Notes: generated from the letters alone by a model not told the origin. 64,000 nt of DNA from Chitinophaga caeni (GCF_002557795.1 NZ_CP023777.1:1116001-1180000), one strand, 5' to 3'; counted from the stretch's first letter, positions 46,277 through 53,681 are shown. Numbers and translations: made by a program.

Positions 46277-46444
46277 TTAGTTGATTTTAGAAACAGTTCT
46301 AACACTAGCATCTGGATATTGGGCTTGTGCGATCCTCTTAGCTTCAAGATCAGATGTAGCTTCAATGATTGGGGTAATGGTACGGGAAATGCCGTGGTTA
46401 TCCTTAATTACCACCATTACGGAGAATTTGTGCGTGGTTGCCAT
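46277..46444 (-). CDS. Very small passenger protein (55 residues)
   Basis: MATTHKFSVMVVIKDNHGIS then RTITPIIEATSDLEAKRIAQ and AQYPDASVRTVSKIN. The reading frame is open from ATG 46444 to TAA and has a clear beta-beta-alpha-beta pattern (VMVVI, TITPIIEA, AKRIAQAQ, VRTVSK). It is tightly coupled to the following membrane gene. Its promoter (TATATTTG, 46472-46465 on the minus strand) faces the second XRE gene across a palindrome. Confidence 0.65.
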   Translation of the reverse strand: MATTHKFSVMVVIKDNHGISRTITPIIEATSDLEAKRIAQAQYPDASVRTVSKIN

Positions 46445-46474
46445 ATGTAAGAGATTTTATCTTCCAAATATAAT

Positions 46475-46492
46475 ACACATACCTGTATGTGT
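46475..46492. promoter_or_regulatory. Candidate operator palindrome between the 55-aa gene and second XRE gene
   Basis: ACACATAC-CT-GTATGTGT, perfect 8-bp arms, two nucleotides upstream of the minus-strand TATATTTG -7 box. It is likely bound by the adjacent XRE protein. Confidence 0.55.
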
Positions 46493-46520
46493 GAAATATT
46501 TTTTCAGATGAAGATTCTTT

Positions 46521-46540
46521 GTGGTACTAAAAAGTACCAC
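46521..46540 (+). promoter_or_regulatory. Second palindrome upstream of the XRE start
   Basis: GTGGTACT-AAAA-AGTACCAC, perfect 8-bp arms with a 4-nt loop, ending 2 nt before the XRE start codon. It could be a second operator or an RNA hairpin over the ribosome site. Confidence 0.5.
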
Positions 46541-46542
46541 CA

Positions 46543-46785
46543 ATGGCCGAAACCTTGCATAGCCCAATAGAACAGTATGTAATCGATAAAGTAAAAGAGA
46601 AAAGAATAGAAAAAGGCTATTCCCAAAAGGAACTAGCCTATATGCTTGATGTTTCAGTAGGATTTATTGGTGATGTAGAGAACCCTAAGTATAGAGCTAA
46701 ATATAACCTCAATCACCTTAATGAACTTGCCAAGATATTTGAATGCTCTCCTAAAGATTTTCTTCCTGACAATCCTATTGTATGA
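46543..46785 (+). CDS. Second XRE-family regulator (transposon passenger)
   Basis: 80 residues, one Cro/CI-type HTH (VKEKRIEKGYSQKELAYMLDVSVGFIGDVENPKYRAKYNLNHLNELAKIFECSPKDFLP). Two different palindromes lie directly upstream, which suggests autoregulation and control of the divergent 55-aa/82-aa genes. It is unrelated in detail to the first XRE gene of this element. The start follows the second palindrome by 2 nt, so translation control is possible. Confidence 0.85.
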   Translation: MAETLHSPIEQYVIDKVKEKRIEKGYSQKELAYMLDVSVGFIGDVENPKYRAKYNLNHLNELAKIFECSPKDFLPDNPIV

Positions 46786-46834
46786 TATTTTAATCACATA
46801 TAAATCATATACGGGAATGTAGTATATTTATTAA

Positions 46835-47137
46835 ATGAAAAATAATAACATACTCGCAAAGATTCGTATTCAGCATACACAAGGCGCTGTGATAGCTTCT
46901 TTTACCGATTTTGAGATTTTTAAAGAAATTTCTCTTAAAGAAAACAAAGAGTTTAATAATTGGGAAATTGGTGTAAATGATAAAATCGGAATAGAAGGAA
47001 AAGAATATACGGTTAAATCGATTTTTACAATAATCCATAATGAAACAGTCAAAAATTCTGGTCAATATGGAATGAGTGCAGTTGTAGTTGATGAAAGGAA
47101 TGAATACAATTTTGAGATTGTATATTACGTTGAATGA
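46835..47137 (+). CDS. Passenger protein of unknown function (100 residues)
   Basis: A beta-rich sequence (NILAKIRIQHTQGAVIASFTDFEIFKEISLKENKEFNNWEIGVNDKIGIEGKEYTVKSIFTIIHNETV and onward). The acidic, strand-rich pattern and DKIGIEGKEYTVKSIF segment suggest a small SH3- or OB-like fold, but no family is assigned. It follows the second XRE gene on the same strand by 49 nt and is the last cargo gene before the right transposon end. Confidence 0.55.
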   Translation: MKNNNILAKIRIQHTQGAVIASFTDFEIFKEISLKENKEFNNWEIGVNDKIGIEGKEYTVKSIFTIIHNETVKNSGQYGMSAVVVDERNEYNFEIVYYVE

Positions 47138-47237
47138 TTCAAGCTATTTCTTTTTACAAAAGTGGCTAAATGAAAATAAGGATGGAATTAAGTGGAGCTA
47201 ATTAGAAAAGCAGTATTAACTATTTATTATAAATACT

Positions 47238-47269
47238 AAATGGACTGATACATTCAGTCCATTTTTTTA
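47238..47269 (+). terminator. Rho-independent terminator inside the right transposon end
   Basis: Stem AAATGGACTGA / TCAGTCCATTT with a 5-nt loop and a T8 run, 8 nt before the right terminal repeat. It insulates cargo transcription from the chromosome. Confidence 0.85.
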
Positions 47270-47276
47270 TTTAATG

Positions 47277-47302
47277 ATGGGTTAAACAAGTATATAGTTA
47301 CC
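47277..47302 (-). repeat. Right terminal inverted repeat of the IS1595-type transposon
   Basis: 26 bp; reverse complement matches 41237-41262 at 24 positions. Confidence 0.92.
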
Positions 47303-47310
47303 TAAATAAT
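47303..47310 (+). repeat. Right target-site duplication TAAATAAT
   Basis: Identical to 41229-41236; lies between the transposon end and the displaced hairpin. Confidence 0.9.
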
Positions 47311-47311
47311 T

Positions 47312-47377
47312 AAAAAACCATCTTGTTTGCTGATTACGAACTTGTAAATTCGTAAGCGGTTCTCAAGATGGTTTTTT
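47312..47377 (+). terminator. Displaced SNF2 terminator, now upstream of the rhomboid gene
   Basis: Outer stem AAAAAACCATCTTG (47312-47325) pairs with CAAGATGGTTTTTT (47364-47377); an inner stem TTACGAA / TTCGTAA sits in the loop. The U-run fits a terminator. If the transposon and one TSD are removed, this hairpin starts about 44 nt after the SNF2 stop, a normal terminator position. It now ends 15 nt before the rhomboid ATG. Confidence 0.7.
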
Positions 47378-47392
47378 ATTCAATAGTAAAAT

Positions 47393-48514
47393 ATGCCTAT
47401 CAATCTATCACCCAAAGTATATACCCGGTTTCGACTGGATCCCAGTGCAAGACAATTATTCCTGGCGGCATGCCTGGAAGCGGCCAAACATTTACAGTGG
47501 GACGTTACGTATTTATCGGCCAACAGCTTTATAGCAAGGGACAGGGGAGACATTACCGGGGAAATACATGAAGTAATATTTCATATTATCGGTGAATCGG
47601 GGGAAATCATCAGCAGAACTATTACCAATAATAATTCCAAGGCCGACCGGGAAGAAAACTCACAGGTCATTAGGGCGATCAGCCAAGAGTTTAACCATGT
47701 TTGGAATAGCCACAATACACCCGGAGGGCAAACACACCTGGTAGCTCAATGGCAAGAGGCCATTGCCCATTACAAAAGTATAGGCAAAGATAAAACCGCG
47801 CGCAACAATGATTTCTTCAAGAACATTTTAGGGATATTTATTCCCGGGAAAGGTTATGAAGTAACGCCGGTAATCATAGGCTTGAACGTATTAGTATATA
47901 TATTAATGGTAATAACCGGGACCAATCCCATTGACCCTAGCGTGGCAGACGTAGTGAAGTGGGGCGCGAATAACAGGGAATTGGTAATGTCGGGACAATG
48001 GTGGCGATTAATTACATCGGCGTTTTTACACGGTGGCATCATTCACTTATTATTCAACATGTATGCCTTCGTTTATATCGGTGTTATGCTAGAACCGATC
48101 TTAGGCAGGCTAAGATTTATTATCGCCTATGTTCTCGCCGCACTTTTAGCGTCCATTGCCAGTATTTGGTACCACGATGTTTCATCGGTAGGAGTGGGGG
48201 CATCCGGGGCCATCTTCGGCATGTATGGCGTATTCTTGGCCTTATTAACAACAAATTTCATCGACAAACATGTTCGTAAAGGCTTGTTAAGCAGTATCGG
48301 TTTGTTCGTGGTATTTAACCTGGCCATCGGCGCCGGTGGAAATATAGACAACTCTGCACACATCGGGGGATTGATCGGCGGTTTGATTTGCGGGTATATT
48401 TTCTACCTAAGCCTGAAAAAACCGGATAATAAATCCCTTTTTGCCAATACTAATTTCTTGGCATGCCTCGTAATTTTGGCAGTTTGTTGGTTCTTATTAA
48501 GATCAATACATTAA
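47393..48514 (+). CDS. Rhomboid-family intramembrane serine protease
   Basis: 373 residues. About 155 N-terminal residues precede the first transmembrane helix (VTPVIIGLNVLVYILMVITG), forming a cytoplasmic soluble extension. The rhomboid core has WWRLITSAFLHGGIIHLLFNMYAF (oxyanion His and Asn), the catalytic Ser in GVGASGAIFGMYG, and the catalytic His in NSAHIGGLIGGLI. Rhomboids cleave membrane-anchored substrates within the bilayer. The ATG lies only 15 nt after a terminator-like hairpin, so promoter placement and native leader are unclear. Confidence 0.9.
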   Translation: MPINLSPKVYTRFRLDPSARQLFLAACLEAAKHLQWDVTYLSANSFIARDRGDITGEIHEVIFHIIGESGEIISRTITNNNSKADREENSQVIRAISQEFNHVWNSHNTPGGQTHLVAQWQEAIAHYKSIGKDKTARNNDFFKNILGIFIPGKGYEVTPVIIGLNVLVYILMVITGTNPIDPSVADVVKWGANNRELVMSGQWWRLITSAFLHGGIIHLLFNMYAFVYIGVMLEPILGRLRFIIAYVLAALLASIASIWYHDVSSVGVGASGAIFGMYGVFLALLTTNFIDKHVRKGLLSSIGLFVVFNLAIGAGGNIDNSAHIGGLIGGLICGYIFYLSLKKPDNKSLFANTNFLACLVILAVCWFLLRSIH

Positions 48515-48850
48515 TTTATTCCTTTCTCAAGTGGGAATTTAAATCCTGATTTAGTTCTAATTTTACCTTTTAGTGGGAAAAAATCATAAAATTTGGAGTT
48601 CTGAACTCCGAAATCGGTGTTCAGAACTCCTAGTTCGGGGTTATTTACACCAACGCCGGGGTGCGTAACACCGGCTTCGCAGCCCTGGACTTCTCCGTCG
48701 GAGTTCTGAACTTCAACGATGGAGTTATTTACTCCAAATATGTCGATTTCTGCTGTTTCTTAGTATTGAATCCTGAATGTTCGAGATCAAAATACTTGTA
48801 AAGCCAGGCACTAATGATCTGAATGATTGGATCAGCAAATTCACATAGTT
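48515..48850. other. Gene-free region carrying a 21-nt repeat array
   Basis: No usable ORF. The repeat array occupies 48595-48735. The remaining sequence is A/T-rich without further structure that I can name. Confidence 0.6.
48595..48735. repeat. Seven degenerate 21-nt tandem repeats with palindromic cores
   Basis: Units start at 48595, 48616, 48637, 48658, 48679, 48700 and 48721 (the last is 15 nt). Each is a 15-nt core such as GGAGTTCTGAACTCC or GGAGTTATTTACTCC plus a 6-nt spacer. Most cores are self-complementary. Read on the minus strand the array gives seven-residue repeats of the form xGVxNSx, but there is no start codon, so it is treated as non-coding. Confidence 0.85.
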
Positions 48851-49726
48851 TTACTTCAATTGCTGCTTATAAATGCTCCCCTTTACCATTAAAGGAATCC
48901 ATAATGAATGATTCTTTTGATCATACCAACAGTCAGCAGGGCCCGCTAAAACAGGTGTTTCAAGAGCGGTAGTTTTACCGGTTTTCAAATCCACGGCAAT
49001 AGCCTTTCCGCTCGGGGTATTAAAGTCAACCCAGTCCGTCAATACAACGCGATGATCATCAATGAATTGCATACCATCGAAGATGCCGTTAACACCATCA
49101 ATAGCTTTTAAGTTCATAGGACTGCTATTGACATCTAAAATAAATAACTTGCCAAATGGCGGGGTACCGGCGCCCATGCTATTAATGGCGAGCTTGGCAT
49201 TTTTAGCATCATAATCCAAGCCGTTTATACCGGGAATATTAGGGATATCCAATGCCTTTATTTGCCTTCCGGGAGATAAACTTACTTCATAGACCTTCCC
49301 CTGGTCCGTAGCGGATACGTAAAGAGTACGATTATCTTTTGCAACGATATCATTCAAAAACATGGCGCCCACCGGACTAAAATCAATACTATCTGCCACT
49401 TCGCCTGATGCTAGATTGATGATCCTAATACAATCTATATCAGCAACATACAGTACCCCGTCAATAATAGCAGAGCCTTTAGGCGCATTGACCGGCGACT
49501 TACAAATGTTGCTATCCAGTATTTCACCGGTAAGGCTCATCTTCACGATTCTGCCATCGCCATCCTTATCGGTCGGGGTCAGATTTTTACCGACATCGGA
49601 AATATAGAGGTTGTTACCTTCGCCAACGATGCTTTCGGGTTTTGATAAGCCTTCGATTATTTGTACTTGTGGCTTTGTGCTGCAAGCGCTGATTAGGATA
49701 CACAAGCAAACGATACGGAATTTCAT
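48851..49726 (-). CDS. Lipoprotein with six-bladed beta-propeller (SMP-30/NHL-like)
   Basis: 291 residues. The signal peptide ends in lipobox LISAC, giving a lipid-anchored protein. The mature part shows regular beta-propeller blades: GLSKPESIVGEGNNLYISDVGKN, DGDGRIVKMSLTGEI, APKGSAIIDGVLYVADIDCIRIINLASGE and ADCWYDQKNHSLWIPLM. It resembles SMP-30/gluconolactonase or NHL-type propellers, so it may bind or hydrolyse a small ligand; no catalytic metal site can be assigned. Monocistronic. Confidence 0.75.
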   Translation of the reverse strand: MKFRIVCLCILISACSTKPQVQIIEGLSKPESIVGEGNNLYISDVGKNLTPTDKDGDGRIVKMSLTGEILDSNICKSPVNAPKGSAIIDGVLYVADIDCIRIINLASGEVADSIDFSPVGAMFLNDIVAKDNRTLYVSATDQGKVYEVSLSPGRQIKALDIPNIPGINGLDYDAKNAKLAINSMGAGTPPFGKLFILDVNSSPMNLKAIDGVNGIFDGMQFIDDHRVVLTDWVDFNTPSGKAIAVDLKTGKTTALETPVLAGPADCWYDQKNHSLWIPLMVKGSIYKQQLK

Positions 49727-49796
49727 ATAACATTATTTTTAGCAAAATTAAATCTCGCGGAATTGGCGGGATCGTCAAATTAGTTCATTTTATAGT

Positions 49797-50624
49797 CTAA
49801 TTCGTCCTAGCAGCTTTCGGGGTATGACCAAACTGCGCTTTATATATTCTTATAAAATGGGAAACATTTTCAAATCCGCATTCATAAGCTACTTGCGCCA
49901 CGCCCGCGTTCGTATGTTGAAACAAATTGTGTGCATGTGTCAACCGCTGGATATTAATCCAACGTTTTGGAGGCATCCCGTAGATGGCTTGAAACTCGCG
50001 TTTGAATGCTGATAAACTCCTGCCGCATAAAGCCGCCAACTGTTCGATGGTAATAGGTTCAAACAAATGTTGATGCATAACAAACTCGATACTGATAACA
50101 TTTTGGTCAACAATACTTTTTAGCACGGGTGTGATCTGCCCGGCCTGATCCCCTGAAGTTAATAACAAGAATAATTCCTCTAACTTCAATTGCAGCAGGG
50201 GCTTCACGGCATTTCCGCTCTCGTGGTAATACTGCAAATACTGATCCTGGAATCCGGCTAACAATTTATTTCCTTCGATCATAATTATGGCGCGACCGGG
50301 TTCGGGTAATGAATTGGAAAAATGATGCTGCGGGTATTTTGCAAAGAAATTACGAACAAATTCGTCCGTGAACTTAATCATCAACACTTCGTATATACCA
50401 TCATCGGAAATAAACTCGCTCATCGCGTATAAACCGCGTTTAAAGAGAACCGCGTTGCCTCCAGGTATTTCTAATGTTTTGCCTTGATAATATATATGCT
50501 TTTTACCTTTCAGGATAAAAACCAATTGATGTTCCGATAGGAAAATATGTTTCCTTTTACCGGAGTGATCCTGTTTATATAACGCAAAATTGGTGATCCC
50601 GAAAGAAGGTGTCGATGAAAGCAT
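49797..50624 (-). CDS. AraC-family transcriptional regulator
   Basis: 275 residues. An N-terminal cupin-like sensing domain (HQLVFILKGKKHIYYQGKTLEIPGGNAVLFKRGLY, about 25-70) precedes a C-terminal double HTH (about 175-273). The HTH contains TIEQLAALCGRSLSAFKREFQAIYGMPPKRWINIQRLTHAHNLF and VAQVAYECGFENVSHFIRIYKAQFGHTPKAAR. It probably activates a nearby or distant operon on binding a small ligand. The lipoprotein gene downstream is a plausible target. Confidence 0.88.
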   Translation of the reverse strand: MLSSTPSFGITNFALYKQDHSGKRKHIFLSEHQLVFILKGKKHIYYQGKTLEIPGGNAVLFKRGLYAMSEFISDDGIYEVLMIKFTDEFVRNFFAKYPQHHFSNSLPEPGRAIIMIEGNKLLAGFQDQYLQYYHESGNAVKPLLQLKLEELFLLLTSGDQAGQITPVLKSIVDQNVISIEFVMHQHLFEPITIEQLAALCGRSLSAFKREFQAIYGMPPKRWINIQRLTHAHNLFQHTNAGVAQVAYECGFENVSHFIRIYKAQFGHTPKAARTN

Positions 50625-50645
50625 ATGCTTACCTTTTATAAATTA

Positions 50646-51335
50646 TTATATTTTTTTCCTAATATCATCGACGGCCTTAGCTTCGTTACCCTCGTGTCGT
50701 GCAAGACAATTCCAATAAAGTTGTCCGATTTCCCAATCTTCAATCATCATTTTACTCTTCGTACCTTTGCAATCGAGCAAAACGTAAGAAAATTTGTACG
50801 GAAGTTTCAGTACAACTTCAAACAAGTCTTCTTCTTCTTGGGCAAATAAATTACTGCTCCTGTCTTGTTTTAACTTTTCGAGCTTCTTTTCATCCCATTC
50901 TCTTTCTACAAGTTCAATAGTAAAATCAACGATTTCAGTTGGTTTGAATACAGCAAGAGAAGTCAGAATCTCCTTGTTCTTGGCATCTGAAATGAGTTCA
51001 CTAATGTCTTTGTAAACTTTATTTTTGAACACAATTTTTTTTCGTAATAACCAATTACTTTTTGTATCTAAGTGATCTAAAATCTTTATTTCAGTATCGT
51101 AAGAAACAGGTCGGTAGCTTCCTTTTCTGAAATCGCCAGTATTTTTCACAAGGTCGATTTCTATCCAATCGTATTATTTGTATTGTTCATCAAACGATTT
51201 TTTTCGGAATTGAATAGGGTAAATTCTAATCCAACTTCCGTCTTCAAGAAAGCCTGCCGTACAAACCAATTCATCATACTTACTCTAAATGGCAGGATAA
51301 GTTTTTACAGTGATTAAAACTTTGGTCTTTGCCAT
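50646..51335 (-). pseudogene. Nonsense-disrupted conserved gene
   Basis: A 229-residue reading frame begins at ATG 51335 (MAKTKVLITVKTYPAI) but is cut by TAG at codon 17 (51285-51287) and TAA at codon 54 (51174-51176). Read through, the sequence is continuous and coherent (DELVCTAGFLEDGSWIRIYPIQFRKK, then YDWIEIDLVKNTGDFRKGSYRPV) down to 50646. A shorter frame of 167 codons from GTG 51149 remains open. Two independent stops in the same frame indicate decay. The family is familiar as a bacterial protein of unknown function. Confidence 0.75.
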
Positions 51336-51499
51336 TTTAAATATGCTTTACTTCGTATTCAAAATTAGGCAAGCCTTATTAAATTTAAATGTTTTACTGT
51401 ACATATTATGTTCCAACCTTCAAGTTTGTCAAATGATGTTGTGAAATCGCGAACTTTATTTAGACAAAGCCAGATAACCCGAATATTATTTTCCCCCAA

Positions 51500-51531
51500 T
51501 AAAAATCACAGGTCGTTGAACCTGTGATTTT
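51500..51531 (-). terminator. Terminator of the AhpD-like gene
   Basis: 12-bp stem AAAATCACAGGT / ACCTGTGATTTT, 6-nt loop, with a U5 run on the minus strand just past the stop at 51546. Confidence 0.8.
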
Positions 51532-51545
51532 CAATTATGGTTGCC

Positions 51546-51998
51546 TTATGCAAGGCTTTGTCCTATCATGAGGTGTGTGCTTAGTACTACTCTATTCCAA
51601 ATATTGATGGTAATTACTGAAGTTATAATATCTGCTATTTGGGTTTCGCTAAAAAATTTTAAGGCGTTAGAATAGGTCTCATCTGATAATCCATTTTGAT
51701 GGATTAGTGTCATCTCTTCCGTTATTGCTAACACCACTTTTTCTTCTTCCGTAAAAACACCTTCAGTTTCTCTCCAGGCACCCAATAGAAAAATACGCTG
51801 ATTTGTTTCGCCATTTTTAATTGCGTCTTGAGTGTGAATATTGATACAATATGCACAACCGTTGACTTGCGAAGCACGGATCTTTATAAGTTCTTTGGTC
51901 GTTTTTGATATAGAAGCCTTTGAAAGATAGGTTTCTAAACCAATCATCGCTTTTAGTGCATTTGGTGCAACTTCTTTAATGTTTAATCGTTTTTGCAT
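51546..51998 (-). CDS. Carboxymuconolactone decarboxylase / AhpD-like protein
   Basis: 150 residues. The segment IRASQVNGCAYCINIHTQDAIKNGE holds the Cys-x-x-Cys and His of AhpD-type alkylhydroperoxidases, which form redox-active disulfides; the family fold is all helical and usually multimeric. It follows a Crp-like regulator gene on the same strand by 68 nt, a common pairing in Bacteroidota, and may be controlled by it. Substrate unknown. Confidence 0.85.
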   Translation of the reverse strand: MQKRLNIKEVAPNALKAMIGLETYLSKASISKTTKELIKIRASQVNGCAYCINIHTQDAIKNGETNQRIFLLGAWRETEGVFTEEEKVVLAITEEMTLIHQNGLSDETYSNALKFFSETQIADIITSVITINIWNRVVLSTHLMIGQSLA

Positions 51999-52066
51999 TT
52001 TGTTATTCTTTTAAATTAGTTTGATGCAAAATTGGAGAATAACAAAATAAAAATTCTTAAACTAGT

Positions 52067-52642
52067 TTAAGAAAGAAGCCTCTTTCGAATTTCGCTTAAA
52101 TATTCGGGAGTGAATCCCAGGTATGAAGCGATTAAATATTGAGGAACACGTTGTACAAATTCGGGATGATTTTTAACCGCTTGGAAATAAAATTCCTCTT
52201 TTGAAAACGAAAAAAGAAATTTGATCCGCTTTTGAGCCGCAGCATAAGCCCGCTGATAAACAAAACGAAAATAGCGTTCCATTACAGGAAACTCCTCTAG
52301 TAGCTTTTCTTGTTTCTGTTGAGTGATATAAAGTATCATAGATTTTTCTACTGCCTGGATATAAAACTCAGTAGGCACCTGGTGTTCGTAAGCAAAGTTA
52401 TCTGTAAGCCACCAAGTTTCTATGGCAAATTCAGTGGTTTGTTCAATACCTTTTTCATTGATGTAAAACTTTCGCAACAAGCCATTCAAAACAAAATAAT
52501 GATGTCTGCAAACCTGCCCTTCCTCTAGTAGGTTTTCCTTTTTGGCCACCACTTTCGTGTCAAAGAATTTTTTAATTTCTTCAAATTCATTGTCTGAAAC
52601 TTGTGCGAATTTGGTTATATGTTTTTTGAATATATCCAACAT
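52067..52642 (-). CDS. Crp/Fnr-like transcriptional regulator
   Basis: 191 residues. A cNMP-binding-type beta roll (KKENLLEEGQVCRHHYFVLNGLLRKFYINEKGIEQT, about 30-120) is followed by a short C-terminal helical part with SYLGFTPEYLSEIRKRLLS, a reduced HTH typical of the Bacteroidota Crp-like proteins. It probably regulates the AhpD-like gene just downstream. A minus-strand TATATTTG -7 box lies at 52693-52686. Confidence 0.82.
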   Translation of the reverse strand: MLDIFKKHITKFAQVSDNEFEEIKKFFDTKVVAKKENLLEEGQVCRHHYFVLNGLLRKFYINEKGIEQTTEFAIETWWLTDNFAYEHQVPTEFYIQAVEKSMILYITQQKQEKLLEEFPVMERYFRFVYQRAYAAAQKRIKFLFSFSKEEFYFQAVKNHPEFVQRVPQYLIASYLGFTPEYLSEIRKRLLS

Positions 52643-52976
52643 CTGGATTAAAAGGGTTTTGCTTTTTTTGAATGCAGGTTATTTCCAAATATACGCAATA
52701 ATCATCTGTATTCAAGTATGCCATATATCACTATGTACTCCAATAAATAGTTGATTTTAAGCACCTTGTATCGGCACCTCCAGGTTTTACATGTTGCGCA
52801 TTTTGTACATCTCTCTTAGATTTACTATAGTAGTTAGTACAAAATAACCAAGTAGGGAGCTTGCAGTTTTGGGGCTATAAAATCCTCAAAAAAAATTCCA
52901 AGGGCAATGCTACCAAGTATATAACGCGAAATGCAACGGAAGGTGCTATATTGTACCTTAATAAATCTTACGAAAG
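52643..52976. other. Divergent intergenic region, no features beyond a promoter box
   Basis: No ORF of coding character. TATATTTG on the minus strand (52693-52686) fits the Crp-like gene. I see no RNA or repeat. Confidence 0.4.
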
Positions 52977-53681
52977 ATGATCAGACCGATACCGCTTCTC
53001 ATCCTGCTATGCTTTTTCATTGGATGTAATGTAGCGCCCCGATACAATTCCCTGGTAGAAAGCAGGTTGGAAGGGCCCGTGAAAAAGGAAAGCATAAAAA
53101 CGTATTATATTGATAGCTTAGGCACAACTACGGATTCGCTTCTGAATAGCAGTGTTATTACCTATTCCCCGGAAGGCTGGGTCAAAACGATACATTTTGA
53201 ATTGAATGATGAAAGTCAATATGCCCATACTTATACTTATAGATGGAAAAATGATTCGGCAGAGGTCAGTTACCTGGAAACTTCGCATGATTCTGTAATT
53301 AATGAAATGAAAGGTTTCCGTTATTGGCTGGATCCCCACTCTTATGAAACCAGGCTCTATAATGATAACAGGCTCGAAGAAACCTTTACCGTTAAATTAA
53401 ATCACGATTTCAATATCACCGTGTACGAAACCATGCACTATGCCAAATACGGGAGCCGTCTTTATTCAACCAAAAGCACATCCTATTATCAAGATAAAAG
53501 TCAAAGATTGCCCAATCTTACGGTTTTTAAAGTTTATTATGATGATTCTGACGGGATTAAAATAGATACGCTCCGGCAAAAAGTAATTGAAACCGACAAA
53601 TATGGAAACGTGATAAAGGTCAGCATAGATTATAACCATCAACGCAGGGAATCGCGCTCAACTTATGAATATTACGATTGA
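52977..53681 (+). CDS. Lipoprotein of unknown function
   Basis: 234 residues. The signal peptide PIPLLILLCFFIGC ends in lipobox FIGC. The rest is a repetitive beta-rich sequence (IKTYYIDSLGTTTDSLLNSSVITYSPEGWVKTIHFELNDE and similar strands) ending in RRESRSTYEYYD. The pattern is like the RHS/YD-type or YARHG-like surface lipoproteins of Bacteroidota, but no domain is certain. Monocistronic. Confidence 0.55.
   Translation: MIRPIPLLILLCFFIGCNVAPRYNSLVESRLEGPVKKESIKTYYIDSLGTTTDSLLNSSVITYSPEGWVKTIHFELNDESQYAHTYTYRWKNDSAEVSYLETSHDSVINEMKGFRYWLDPHSYETRLYNDNRLEETFTVKLNHDFNITVYETMHYAKYGSRLYSTKSTSYYQDKSQRLPNLTVFKVYYDDSDGIKIDTLRQKVIETDKYGNVIKVSIDYNHQRRESRSTYEYYD

Larger units (their letters stand above)
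41237..47302. mobile_element. 6.07-kb IS1595-family transposon with passenger genes
   Basis: The element begins with GGCAACTATATACTTGTTAA and ends with the reverse complement of GGTAACTATATACTTGTTTA. The full terminal inverted repeats are 26 bp (41237-41262 and 47277-47302) with two mismatches. Both ends are flanked by the 8-bp duplication TAAATAAT. Ends starting with GG and 8-bp duplications fit the IS1595 family, and an ISXO2-like transposase is encoded inside. Passengers include two XRE regulators, a DUF2158 protein, membrane proteins and several very small genes. A nested IS256-family element has since inserted. The non-IS part is visibly more A/T-rich than the flanking chromosome, indicating acquisition from elsewhere. 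All boundaries are read directly from sequence. Confidence 0.93.

Noticed and set aside
47312..47377. Riboswitch or attenuator for the rhomboid gene
   Set aside because: Removing the transposon puts the hairpin 44 nt after the SNF2 stop with a proper U-run, so a terminator is the simpler reading.
48595..48794. Reading the 21-nt array as a protein with heptapeptide repeats
   Set aside because: The minus-strand frame is open but has no start codon and no upstream coding signal; palindromic cores explain the pattern better.
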